Below are positions 1-6,612 of a stretch of 8,591 nt of DNA, piece by piece; the first letter of the stretch is position 1; each line of letters opens with the position of its first letter. A program made the position numbers and the translations under genes. The notes below the pieces were generated by a model that was given only the letters and a program-made list of their open reading frames with translations, did no database searches and was not told the DNA's origin. Source of the stretch: JBGSIZ01 sp041742255 (lineage in GTDB: Bacteria; Pseudomonadota; Alphaproteobacteria; Rhodobacterales; Rhodobacteraceae); the NCBI GenBank assembly GCA_041742255.1, contig JBGSIZ010000294.1, positions 1-8,591 on the forward strand, written 5' to 3'.

Positions 1-51
1 CTGGGCACGGCGCTGTGGCTGGCGGCGCGGCGGGACCGGAACGCAAAATAG
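1..51 (+). CDS. C-terminal end of an upstream gene (partial, probable membrane protein)
   Basis: The first frame is open from base 1 to a TAG at 49-51 and reads LGTALWLAARRDRNAK. A short hydrophobic stretch followed by a basic tail (RRDRNAK) is what the end of a last transmembrane helix with a cytoplasmic C-terminus looks like. Only 16 codons are visible, so family and function cannot be named. The stop is 112 bases ahead of carB, on the same strand. No convincing terminator separates them, although carB appears to have its own promoter. Confidence 0.4.
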   Translation: MGTALWLAARRDRNAK

Positions 52-87
52 CCGCCCGTCCCCACCGACAATCGGGCGCACTAGCCC

Positions 88-115
88 TTGCACCCTTGGC
101 CCCCGTGTCTATAAC
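88..115 (+). promoter_or_regulatory. Putative sigma-70 promoter of carB
   Basis: TTGCAC at 88-93 and TATAAC at 110-115 are separated by 16 bases. The -10 matches the TATAAT consensus at 5 of 6 positions and the -35 keeps TTG. Transcription would start near 122, leaving a leader of about 42 bases before the carB ATG. The pair lies entirely in the intergenic space after the upstream stop codon. No attenuator or operator was recognised in the leader. Confidence 0.45.
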
Positions 116-163
116 CCGGCAAGATTTGGCGTTTCGCGCCACCTGCACCCAAGGGAGCCAGAC

Positions 164-3100
164 ATGCCCAAACGCACCGACATTTCATCAATCATGATCA
201 TCGGGGCGGGGCCCATTGTCATCGGACAGGCCTGCGAATTCGACTATTCGGGGGCACAGGCCTGCAAGGCGCTGCGCGAAGAAGGGTATCGGGTCATCCT
301 CGTGAACTCGAACCCGGCCACCATCATGACGGACCCCGGATTGGCGGACGCCACCTATATCGAACCGATCACCCCGGAAATCGTGGCCAAAATCATCGAA
401 AAAGAACGGCCCGACGCGCTTCTGCCCACAATGGGCGGGCAAACCGGGTTGAACACGGCGCTGGCGCTTGCCGACATGGGCGTGCTGGAAAAATACGGCG
501 TCGAAATGATCGGGGCCAAACGCGAAGCCATCGAAATGGCCGAAGACCGCAAACTGTTCCGCGAGGCGATGGACAGAATCGGTCTTGAAAACCCCAAGGC
601 CACCATCGTCACGGCCCCCAAATTGCCCAACGGCAAACGGGACATCAAGGCGGGCGTGCAAATCGCGCTCGACGCGCTCGAGGATATCGGGTTGCCCGCC
701 ATCATCCGCCCGGCCTTTACACTGGGGGGCACCGGGGGCGGGGTTGCCTACAACCGGGCGGAATACGAACACTTCTGCCGCTCGGGCATGGACGCCTCGC
801 CGGTGGGGCAGATCCTCGTGGACGAATCCCTGCTGGGTTGGAAAGAATTTGAAATGGAGGTGGTGCGCGACACTGCCGACAACTGCATCATCGTGTGTTC
901 CATCGAAAACGTGGACCCGATGGGGGTGCATACTGGCGACAGCATCACGGTGGCCCCGGCGCTGACGCTCACGGACAAGGAATACCAGATCATGCGCAAC
1001 GGCTCTATCGCCGTGCTGCGCGAAATCGGGGTTGAAACGGGCGGGTCCAACGTGCAATGGGCGATCAACCCGGCAGACGGGCGCATGGTCGTGATCGAAA
1101 TGAACCCGCGCGTGTCGCGGTCCTCCGCGCTTGCGTCCAAGGCGACAGGCTTCCCGATTGCCAAAATCGCGGCAAAACTGGCCGTGGGCTATACGCTCGA
1201 CGAACTGGACAACGACATCACCAAGGTGACGCCGGCATCGTTCGAACCCACCATCGACTATGTGGTCACCAAAATCCCGCGCTTTGCGTTTGAGAAATTC
1301 GCGGGCTCCGAACCCCTCCTGTCCACCGCCATGAAATCCGTGGGCGAGGCGATGGCGATTGGCCGCACAATCCACGAATCGATGCAAAAGGCGTTGGCGT
1401 CGATGGAAACGGGCCTCACCGGGTTCGACGAAATCGCGATCCCCGGCGCGCCCGACAAAGGGGCCATCGTCAAGGCATTGTCGCGCGCCACGCCCGACCG
1501 TCTGCGCACCATCGCGCAGGCGATGCGGCACGGGTTGACCGATGACGAGATCAACACCGTCACCGCCTATGACCCGTGGTTCCTCGCCCGCATCCGCGAA
1601 ATCATCGAGGCCGAGGCAGACATTCGCAAAACCGGCCTCCCCCTCACCGAAACCGGGCTGCGCGCGCTCAAGATGATGGGCTTCACCGATGCCCGTCTCG
1701 CCACCCTCACCGGCCGCGACGAAGGTCAGGTGCGCCGCGCGCGGCAACGGCTTGGCGTCAACGCCGTGTTCAAACGGATCGACACCTGCGGCGCCGAATT
1801 CGAGGCCCAGACCCCCTACATGTATTCCACCTACGAATACCCCGCGATGGGCGACGTAGAATGCGAGGCCCGGCCCTCCGACCGCAAAAAGGTGGTCATC
1901 CTTGGCGGCGGCCCCAACCGGATCGGGCAAGGCATCGAATTTGATTATTGCTGCTGCCATGCCTGCTATGCGCTCACCGATGTGGGCTATGAAACCATCA
2001 TGATCAACTGCAACCCCGAAACGGTCAGCACGGATTACGACACGTCGGACCGGCTGTATTTCGAACCCCTGACCTTTGAACACGTCATGGAGATTCTGCG
2101 GGTCGAACAGGACAATGGCACCCTGCACGGCGTGATCGTGCAATTCGGCGGGCAAACGCCCCTCAAACTCGCGCAATCGCTGCAAGAGGCGGGGATCCCG
2201 ATCCTCGGCACCTCGCCCGACGCGATTGACCTGGCGGAAGACCGGGAACGGTTTCAGGGTCTGGTAATCAAACTGGGGCTGAAACAGCCCGTCAACGGCA
2301 TCGCCTCCACCGACGAACAGGCGCTGGCGATTGCCGAAAGCATCGGCTTCCCCCTCGTGATCCGCCCCTCCTATGTCCTTGGCGGCCGCGCGATGGAAAT
2401 CGTGCGCGACATGGACCACCTGCGCCGCTACATCCGCGAGGCTGTGGTGGTTTCCGGCGACAGCCCGGTCCTGCTCGACAGCTACCTGTCGGGTGCGGTG
2501 GAGGTTGACGTTGACGCGCTCTGCGACGGCAAGACGGTCCATGTGGCGGGCATCATGCAACATATCGAAGAGGCCGGGGTGCATTCCGGCGACAGCGCCT
2601 GCTGCCTGCCGCCCCACACCCTGCCCGCCGACATCATCGCGACGATCCGCACCCAGACCGAGGCGCTCGCGCTTGCGCTCGGCGTCGTCGGCCTCATGAA
2701 TGTGCAGTTCGCGGTGAAAGACGGCGATGTCTACCTGATCGAGGTGAACCCCCGCGCGTCCCGCACCGTGCCCTTTGTGGCCAAGGCAACCGACAGCGCC
2801 ATCGCCTCCATCGCCGCGCGGCTGATGGCGGGCGAGCCAATGTCGAACTTCCCGCTGCGGGCACCTTACGAAAACGTGTCCTACGACACGCCCTTGCCGC
2901 TTGGCGACCCGATGACGCTGGTGGACCCGATCATGCCGTGGTTTTCGGTGAAAGAGGCAGTGCTGCCCTTCGCCCGCTTCCCCGGCGTGGACACGATCCT
3001 TGGCCCCGAAATGCGATCCACGGGCGAGGTCATGGGCTGGGACCGGTCGTTCGCGCGGGCCTTCCTCAAGGCGCAGATGGGGGCAGGAACCATCCTGCCC

Positions 3101-3493
3101 GATGACGGCACCGTGTTCATCTCGATCCGGGACGGGGACAAAACACCCGCTATGCTGACAGCATGCAAGACATTGATCGAAATGGGCTTTTCCATCGTGG
3201 CCACACGCGGCACGGCGGCGTGGCTCACCTCCAACACGGTCCCAGCGGAGATTGTGAACAAGGTCTACGAAGGCGGACTGACCATCGTGGACCGGCTCAA
3301 GGACGGGCACATCGCGCTGGTGTTCAACACCACCGAAGGGGCGCAAGCCGTCGAAGACAGCCGGGACATCCGGGCCGTGGCCCTCTACGATAAAATCCCC
3401 TACTTCACCACCGCCGCCGCCGCCGAAGCGGCGGTGCAAGCGATGAAAGCCCGAGAAGAAGGCGACATCGGCGTGCGGGCGTTGCAGGCGTAA
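164..3493 (+). CDS. carB: Carbamoyl-phosphate synthase large subunit
   Basis: This is the large subunit of glutamine-hydrolysing carbamoyl-phosphate synthetase. With CarA it makes carbamoyl phosphate from bicarbonate, two ATP and glutamine-derived ammonia in the cytoplasm, feeding pyrimidine and arginine synthesis. The 1109-residue product (E. coli CarB is about 1073) shows the duplicated architecture. The first half opens with IIGAGPIVIGQACEFDYSG near residue 12 and has an ATP-grasp loop IIRPAFTLGGTGGG at about 180-193. The second half opens with VVILGGGPNRIGQGIEFDY at about 575-595 and has its loop VIRPSYVLGGRAM at about 732-744. The ATP-grasp metal-site motifs EMNPRVSRSSA and EVNPRASRT are both present. 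A C-terminal MGS-like allosteric domain starts near residue 984 (VFISIRDGDK). The ATG at 164 is preceded by GGGAG with a 6-base spacer. carA is not in the window, so the genes are unlinked here or carA lies outside. The reading frame is intact to its normal-looking C-terminus despite the foreign-looking gene just downstream. Confidence 0.98.
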   Translation: MPKRTDISSIMIIGAGPIVIGQACEFDYSGAQACKALREEGYRVILVNSNPATIMTDPGLADATYIEPITPEIVAKIIEKERPDALLPTMGGQTGLNTALALADMGVLEKYGVEMIGAKREAIEMAEDRKLFREAMDRIGLENPKATIVTAPKLPNGKRDIKAGVQIALDALEDIGLPAIIRPAFTLGGTGGGVAYNRAEYEHFCRSGMDASPVGQILVDESLLGWKEFEMEVVRDTADNCIIVCSIENVDPMGVHTGDSITVAPALTLTDKEYQIMRNGSIAVLREIGVETGGSNVQWAINPADGRMVVIEMNPRVSRSSALASKATGFPIAKIAAKLAVGYTLDELDNDITKVTPASFEPTIDYVVTKIPRFAFEKFAGSEPLLSTAMKSVGEAMAIGRTIHESMQKALASMETGLTGFDEIAIPGAPDKGAIVKALSRATPDRLRTIAQAMRHGLTDDEINTVTAYDPWFLARIREIIEAEADIRKTGLPLTETGLRALKMMGFTDARLATLTGRDEGQVRRARQRLGVNAVFKRIDTCGAEFEAQTPYMYSTYEYPAMGDVECEARPSDRKKVVILGGGPNRIGQGIEFDYCCCHACYALTDVGYETIMINCNPETVSTDYDTSDRLYFEPLTFEHVMEILRVEQDNGTLHGVIVQFGGQTPLKLAQSLQEAGIPILGTSPDAIDLAEDRERFQGLVIKLGLKQPVNGIASTDEQALAIAESIGFPLVIRPSYVLGGRAMEIVRDMDHLRRYIREAVVVSGDSPVLLDSYLSGAVEVDVDALCDGKTVHVAGIMQHIEEAGVHSGDSACCLPPHTLPADIIATIRTQTEALALALGVVGLMNVQFAVKDGDVYLIEVNPRASRTVPFVAKATDSAIASIAARLMAGEPMSNFPLRAPYENVSYDTPLPLGDPMTLVDPIMPWFSVKEAVLPFARFPGVDTILGPEMRSTGEVMGWDRSFARAFLKAQMGAGTILPDDGTVFISIRDGDKTPAMLTACKTLIEMGFSIVATRGTAAWLTSNTVPAEIVNKVYEGGLTIVDRLKDGHIALVFNTTEGAQAVEDSRDIRAVALYDKIPYFTTAAAAEAAVQAMKAREEGDIGVRALQA

Positions 3494-3495
3494 GT

Positions 3496-4557
3496 TTATT
3501 CAATTTCGAACAGGAAGTGACGCTTAATGCCACGCTGCCAAAGCAGCTGGCAAAATGCGTTTCGTACTCCATCCTGGCGCATGAACGTACGCATCAATTT
3601 AACTGCCTCGAATTCGACGCGAAAATCATCAGCAATATGTTTTTCAACGGTGCCCTTATAGAAGGTCTCCCAAGGAACCAACAGAAACATTCCAAATGCC
3701 TCGGCCTCTGCCTCTTCCAAAGTATCAATAACAGTCCTCACCGTACTTTCGGAACTAATATCCCTTGGTGAATTCCGAGCAGCGCCTTGCGGTGGCATGG
3801 CAACATTGCGCCCACCCTTTAGAAGATGACGATGCAAAACATGGTGGCCAACTTCGTGAGCCATCACCTGTCTGAAAAGGCGAACATTCCGAGCAGCACT
3901 CTCCAACCGAGCTTGCTCAAGGTAGATGGTGGAGCCACTTTCATCACCTGCAATGCAAGCAAACGCTCCCTCTAGCTCTGTCGGCAGCTTTTCATAGACA
4001 TCGTAGTCGAAGGTATTGTCGGCCTGAACCAATAGTTCGAGAAAGGCCACGACATCTAACGGACCAGAAGAAAGCCCGACCCTTTGACGAATATCCGAAG
4101 CGGCCAATGCAATTTCTGCAAGGCGTTGTGGGGTCTGAACTACTTTATTCTTTCCCCGGAAACCTCGGAGGCCACTAGATGCAAAAGTCAATACGCTTAG
4201 CTTTTCCCCGGTTTCAGACTCAAGTATCTTGGTGATCTTACTTTTGGCGGAAGGGGACAACTTATCCCCAAACTGATCCAACATTGCGGCCAACGACGAA
4301 GCTTCGGGGTCCTTGCTCTCACGTCCTCGCTTGCTGTTAGAAAACTCAGCAAGCTTCCGAAGTTCCTGAATTTCGGTTGGACTGGCGTTTAATCCCAAAG
4401 CATAGGCTTCCAGAATTTGATCAGTAATTGTTGCACGCCGATGCTCGATGTCGCTTACTCTGGAAAGTGAGAGTGACGAGCGCTCACAGAACTGCGTCTG
4501 GCTGAGTTTCCTTTCGACTCGCATTTCTAGCGCACGGCGTCCGAATCCTGATCTCAT
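3496..4557 (-). CDS. Xre-family HTH regulator fused to ImmA/IrrE-type zinc metallopeptidase
   Basis: The 353-residue protein has an N-terminal Xre/Cro-C1 helix-turn-helix at about residues 8-60 (SQTQFCERSSLSLSRVSDIE is the recognition core). A charged linker of about 100 residues follows, then an ImmA/IrrE (DUF955-like) peptidase domain at about 165-300. The catalytic zinc motif HEVGH is at 234-238 in VMAHEVGHHVLHRH. A downstream EAEAF segment with Glu284 followed by LLVP fits the third zinc ligand and the usual closing motif. In known families such peptidases cleave a repressor or regulator (ImmA acts on ImmR, IrrE/PprI on DdrO). HTH-peptidase fusions often sit in mobile elements or beside toxin-antitoxin genes. 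The substrate here is unknown. ATG 4557 has GGAG 9 bases upstream. The gene stands alone, converges on carB with a 2-base gap, and has markedly lower G+C than its neighbours, which suggests horizontal acquisition. Confidence 0.9.
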   Translation of the reverse strand: MRSGFGRRALEMRVERKLSQTQFCERSSLSLSRVSDIEHRRATITDQILEAYALGLNASPTEIQELRKLAEFSNSKRGRESKDPEASSLAAMLDQFGDKLSPSAKSKITKILESETGEKLSVLTFASSGLRGFRGKNKVVQTPQRLAEIALAASDIRQRVGLSSGPLDVVAFLELLVQADNTFDYDVYEKLPTELEGAFACIAGDESGSTIYLEQARLESAARNVRLFRQVMAHEVGHHVLHRHLLKGGRNVAMPPQGAARNSPRDISSESTVRTVIDTLEEAEAEAFGMFLLVPWETFYKGTVEKHIADDFRVEFEAVKLMRTFMRQDGVRNAFCQLLWQRGIKRHFLFEIE

Positions 4558-4585
4558 TTCCTACAACTCCAAGCCCAAGAACTTC

Positions 4586-4607
4586 AGACTATTTCTATGA
4601 ACAGTCT
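4586..4607. promoter_or_regulatory. Imperfect 22-bp palindrome, candidate operator of the Xre-metallopeptidase gene
   Basis: AGACT at 4586-4590 is mirrored by AGTCT at 4603-4607. The inner bases add further symmetry (pattern AGACT-nTTnnTAnnAAn-AGTCT), so 16 of 22 positions are symmetric. The element covers the putative -10 and most of the -35/-10 spacer of the adjacent promoter. Xre-type regulators usually bind such dyads and commonly control their own gene, so autoregulation is the simple inference. No second copy was found in the window. Confidence 0.45.
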
Positions 4608-4614
4608 AAGTCAA
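4586..4614 (-). promoter_or_regulatory. Putative promoter of the Xre-metallopeptidase gene
   Basis: On the minus strand TTGACT (4614-4609, 5 of 6 to consensus) is followed after 17 bases by TAGTCT (4591-4586, 3 of 6). Transcription would start near 4579, giving a leader of about 22 bases that still contains the GGAG ribosome-binding site for the ATG at 4557. The -35 is strong and the spacing ideal, but the -10 is weak. It coincides with a palindrome, as expected for a repressible promoter. Confidence 0.45.
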
Positions 4615-4725
4615 GTATAGTTGAACCGGTGAGGCACTACATATTGTACATGTCTCTAGACGGTCCTGTCCTCACTAACGTTTTCTTCAGGTCTGGCTTA
4701 TCCCCCCACTTCCCCACCGTCACGC

Positions 4726-4754
4726 TTGCGCCCTGCCCGGCCCCTCCCTACCTT
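4726..4754 (+). promoter_or_regulatory. Possible promoter of the fabH-like gene
   Basis: TTGCGC (4726-4731) and TACCTT (4749-4754) are spaced by 17 bases in the high-G+C sequence just before the gene. The predicted start, near 4761, leaves a leader of about 18 bases with the GGGAGG ribosome-binding site. The -10 match is only 3 of 6. It is offered because the TTGC-type -35 resembles that of carB and because it lies on the native side of the composition boundary. Confidence 0.25.
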
Positions 4755-4778
4755 GCCGTCACGTCACAGGGAGGCCAC

Positions 4779-5897
4779 ATGTATACCGCAGCGATCACCG
4801 GGACCGGGGTGTTTACCCCGTTACAAACCATCACCAATGATGAACTGGTGGCGGCGTTCAACGCGCATGCGGACCTTTACAACGCGCAGCACGCCGCCGA
4901 CATCGCGCGCGGCGCGCGCGAGGCCAAGCCCCACTCCTCGGCGGATTTCATCCTCGCGGCGTCGGGCATCGAACAGCGGCATGTGCTGGACAAATCGGGG
5001 GTGCTGGACCCCGCCCGGATGTTCCCCCGCCTGCCTGAACGGTCCGATGACGCGCCCTCGCAAATGGCTGAAATGGCGGTGCAGGCGGCCACACAGGCGC
5101 TGACCATGGCGGGCAAAGACCCCGCCGACATCGACCTCGTGCTATGCGCGGCGTCCAACCACGAACGGGCGTATCCGGCAATTGCGGTGGAAATTCAGGC
5201 GCTTCTGGGCACGTCGGGGTTCGCCTTCGACATGAACGTCGCCTGTTCCTCGGCCACCTTTGGCATCCAGACGGCGGTGGACATGATCCGGGCGGGGTCG
5301 ATCCGGTCCGCACTGATGGTCAACCCAGAGATTTGCTCGGCGCATCTGGAATGGCGCGACCGGGATTGTCACTTCATCTTTGGGGACGTGTGCACGGCGA
5401 TGGTGATCGAACGGGACGACGCCCTTGTGTCCCCGCATTTCAAGGTGAAATCGACCCGCTGCGCCACCCAGTTTTCCAACAACATCCGCAACAACAACGG
5501 GTTCCTGCGGCGCACACGCGACCAGATGGACGACCGGCGGGACATGCAGTTCATGCAAAACGGGCGCAAGGTTTTCAAAGAGGTGTTGCCGATGGTGTCC
5601 CAGCACATCGCGGACCACATGGCCCACGAAAACATTCCCGCCACGGCGCTCAAACGGCTCTGGTTGCATCAGGCGAACAAGGCGATGAACGACTATATCG
5701 GGAAAAAGGTGCTGGGGCGGGACCCGCTGCCCGGCGAACAACCCAACATCCTGCAGGATTACGCCAACACCTCCAGCGCAGGCAGCATCATCGCCTTTGC
5801 GCACCATTCGGCGGATTTGGCGGCGGGGGATATGGGCCTGATCTGTTCGTTCGGGGCGGGGTATTCGGTGGGTTCGGTGATCGTCGAACGGGGCTAG
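4779..5897 (+). CDS. Beta-ketoacyl-ACP synthase III (long FabH-like)
   Basis: This is a thiolase-fold condensing enzyme of the FabH class. Such enzymes join an acyl-CoA primer to malonyl-ACP by decarboxylative Claisen condensation in the cytoplasm. The catalytic triad is visible: Cys156 in NVACSSATFG, His297 in WLHQANKAM and Asn330 in YANTSSAGSI, with the C-terminal glycine motif FGAGYSVGS. The product is 372 residues, some 55 longer than E. coli FabH. Extra sequence lies at about residues 25-90 and 220-265. The opening (AITGTGVFTPLQTITNDELV) recalls, from memory, the long FabH-like class of Pseudomonas PA3286, reported to use medium-chain acyl-CoA. Substrate choice here is therefore uncertain and it need not be the housekeeping FabH. 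ATG 4779 is chosen because GGGAGG lies 4 bases upstream and the FabH fold begins at once. The in-frame ATG at 4629 would add 50 unrelated residues reaching back into low-G+C DNA. Confidence 0.9.
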   Translation: MYTAAITGTGVFTPLQTITNDELVAAFNAHADLYNAQHAADIARGAREAKPHSSADFILAASGIEQRHVLDKSGVLDPARMFPRLPERSDDAPSQMAEMAVQAATQALTMAGKDPADIDLVLCAASNHERAYPAIAVEIQALLGTSGFAFDMNVACSSATFGIQTAVDMIRAGSIRSALMVNPEICSAHLEWRDRDCHFIFGDVCTAMVIERDDALVSPHFKVKSTRCATQFSNNIRNNNGFLRRTRDQMDDRRDMQFMQNGRKVFKEVLPMVSQHIADHMAHENIPATALKRLWLHQANKAMNDYIGKKVLGRDPLPGEQPNILQDYANTSSAGSIIAFAHHSADLAAGDMGLICSFGAGYSVGSVIVERG

Positions 5898-6610
5898 GTA
5901 AGGGACCGGTTCACCCGCGCCGACACCTCCTCGACGCTTTCCACCCGTTCTGAATAGCGGTCCACCAGCATATCCTTGCGACCGCGCACCATGACGGTGA
6001 ACCGGGCCAATTCCTCCATCACGTCCACAATCCGATTATACAGCGGCGAAGGCTTCATCCGGCCCCCGTCGAATTCCTTCCACGCCATCGGCACAGAGGA
6101 CTGGTTGGGAATGGTCACCATCCGCATCCAACGGCCCAGAATACGCATCTGGTTGACGGCGTTGAAGCTTTGGGACCCGCCCGACACCTGCATCACGGCC
6201 AGCGTCTTGCCTTGGGTCGGGCGGATGCCGCCAATCGGGGCCAGCGGCAACCAGTCGATCTGGGTTTTCAGGACGCCCGTCATGGCACCATGTCGTTCGG
6301 GAGACGACCACACCATGCCTTCGGACCACAACGCGGCCTCGCGCAGTTCGGCAACCTTTTCATGGCGCTCGTCCACGCCATCATCGACCAAAGGCAATCC
6401 ACGGGGATCATAAAACCGGGTTTCACAGCCAAGGGCGCGCAGCACGCGGGCGGCTTCCTCGGCGCACAAACGGGAATAGCTGACCGGGCGCAACGACCCA
6501 TACAACAACAAGATGCGGGGGGGATGACCGGGATCGCCCGGGGCGGCCAAGGCAGGCCAGTCGATCGGGCTCAGCATCCCAGGGGCGACATTGGGCAGGT
6601 CCTCGGACAC
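5894..6610 (-). CDS. arsH: ArsH-type NADPH-dependent FMN reductase
   Basis: This 238-residue flavodoxin-fold protein matches the ArsH family. It has the FMN-phosphate loop GSLRPVSYS at 38-46, the signature SPERHGAMTGVLKTQIDW from 103, VSGGSQSFNAVNQMR at 142-156, and IPNQSSVPMAWKEFD followed by GRMKPSPLYNRIVDVMEEL. Characterised ArsH proteins are NADPH:FMN oxidoreductases that oxidise trivalent organoarsenicals and can reduce quinones, azo dyes or oxygen. No arsR, arsB/acr3 or arsC is visible, so arsenic resistance as its role here is only inferred. The start is GTG at 6610, only 2 bases after the stop of the upstream gene. A ribosome-binding GAGAG lies within that gene's last codons, so translational coupling is likely. 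ATG at codon 12 is a less likely alternative. The stop codon overlaps the stop of the convergent fabH-like gene. Confidence 0.92.
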   Translation of the reverse strand: MSEDLPNVAPGMLSPIDWPALAAPGDPGHPPRILLLYGSLRPVSYSRLCAEEAARVLRALGCETRFYDPRGLPLVDDGVDERHEKVAELREAALWSEGMVWSSPERHGAMTGVLKTQIDWLPLAPIGGIRPTQGKTLAVMQVSGGSQSFNAVNQMRILGRWMRMVTIPNQSSVPMAWKEFDGGRMKPSPLYNRIVDVMEELARFTVMVRGRKDMLVDRYSERVESVEEVSARVNRSLT

Positions 6611-6612
6611 AG

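Larger units (their letters stand above)
3491..4700. other. Low-G+C islet between carB and fabH-like gene
   Basis: Composition changes abruptly at the carB stop codon and recovers at about 4700. Counted by hand, the sequence lines 3601-3660 and 4141-4200 contain 25 and 27 G or C of 60, against 39 of 60 for line 2341-2400 in carB. The block holds one gene (the Xre-metallopeptidase) plus about 140 bases of upstream sequence. No integrase, transposase, terminal inverted repeat, target-site duplication or tRNA end was found at either edge, so the mode of arrival is unknown. Bases 4615-4700 hold no gene I can support. An in-frame ATG at 4629 would only add an implausible leader to the fabH-like protein. 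Confidence 0.6.

Noticed and set aside
53..78. CGCCCG/CGGGCG inverted repeat after the upstream stop codon, as a terminator
   Set aside because: Only 6 pairs with a 14-base loop and no T-run. It is easily expected by chance at this G+C.
188..3439. A 1083-codon open frame antisense to nearly all of carB
   Set aside because: Its residues are dominated by His, Arg, Gly, Asp and Val with no recognisable domain. This is the usual result of reading the complement of a high-G+C, third-position-biased gene. carB on the other strand is unambiguous.
3534..3552. GCTGC/GCAGC and TGCCA/TGGCA hairpins past the carB stop, as a terminator
   Set aside because: The two stems are mutually exclusive and only 5 bp long, they lie inside the opposing coding sequence and lack a U-tract in the carB direction.
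3517..3771. Plus-strand 84-codon frame inside the Xre-metallopeptidase gene as a toxin partner
   Set aside because: It lies wholly antisense within the peptidase coding region, lacks a ribosome-binding site and shows no toxin-like features.
4629..4778. N-terminal 50-residue extension of the fabH-like protein from ATG 4629
   Set aside because: The extension begins in low-G+C DNA, has no family resemblance and no good ribosome-binding site. ATG 4779 has GGGAGG upstream and starts directly at the FabH fold.
3491..4778. Attachment-site or target-duplication repeats flanking the low-G+C islet
   Set aside because: Comparison by eye of the sequence around 3480-3510 with 4615-4760 gave no shared word long enough to be meaningful.
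5142..5953. Long frames on both strands over the fabH-like gene (5144-5953 + and 5142-5807 -)
   Set aside because: These are shadows of a high-G+C gene whose own frame has a complete catalytic triad. Their residues are Gly/Arg/His-rich and match no family.
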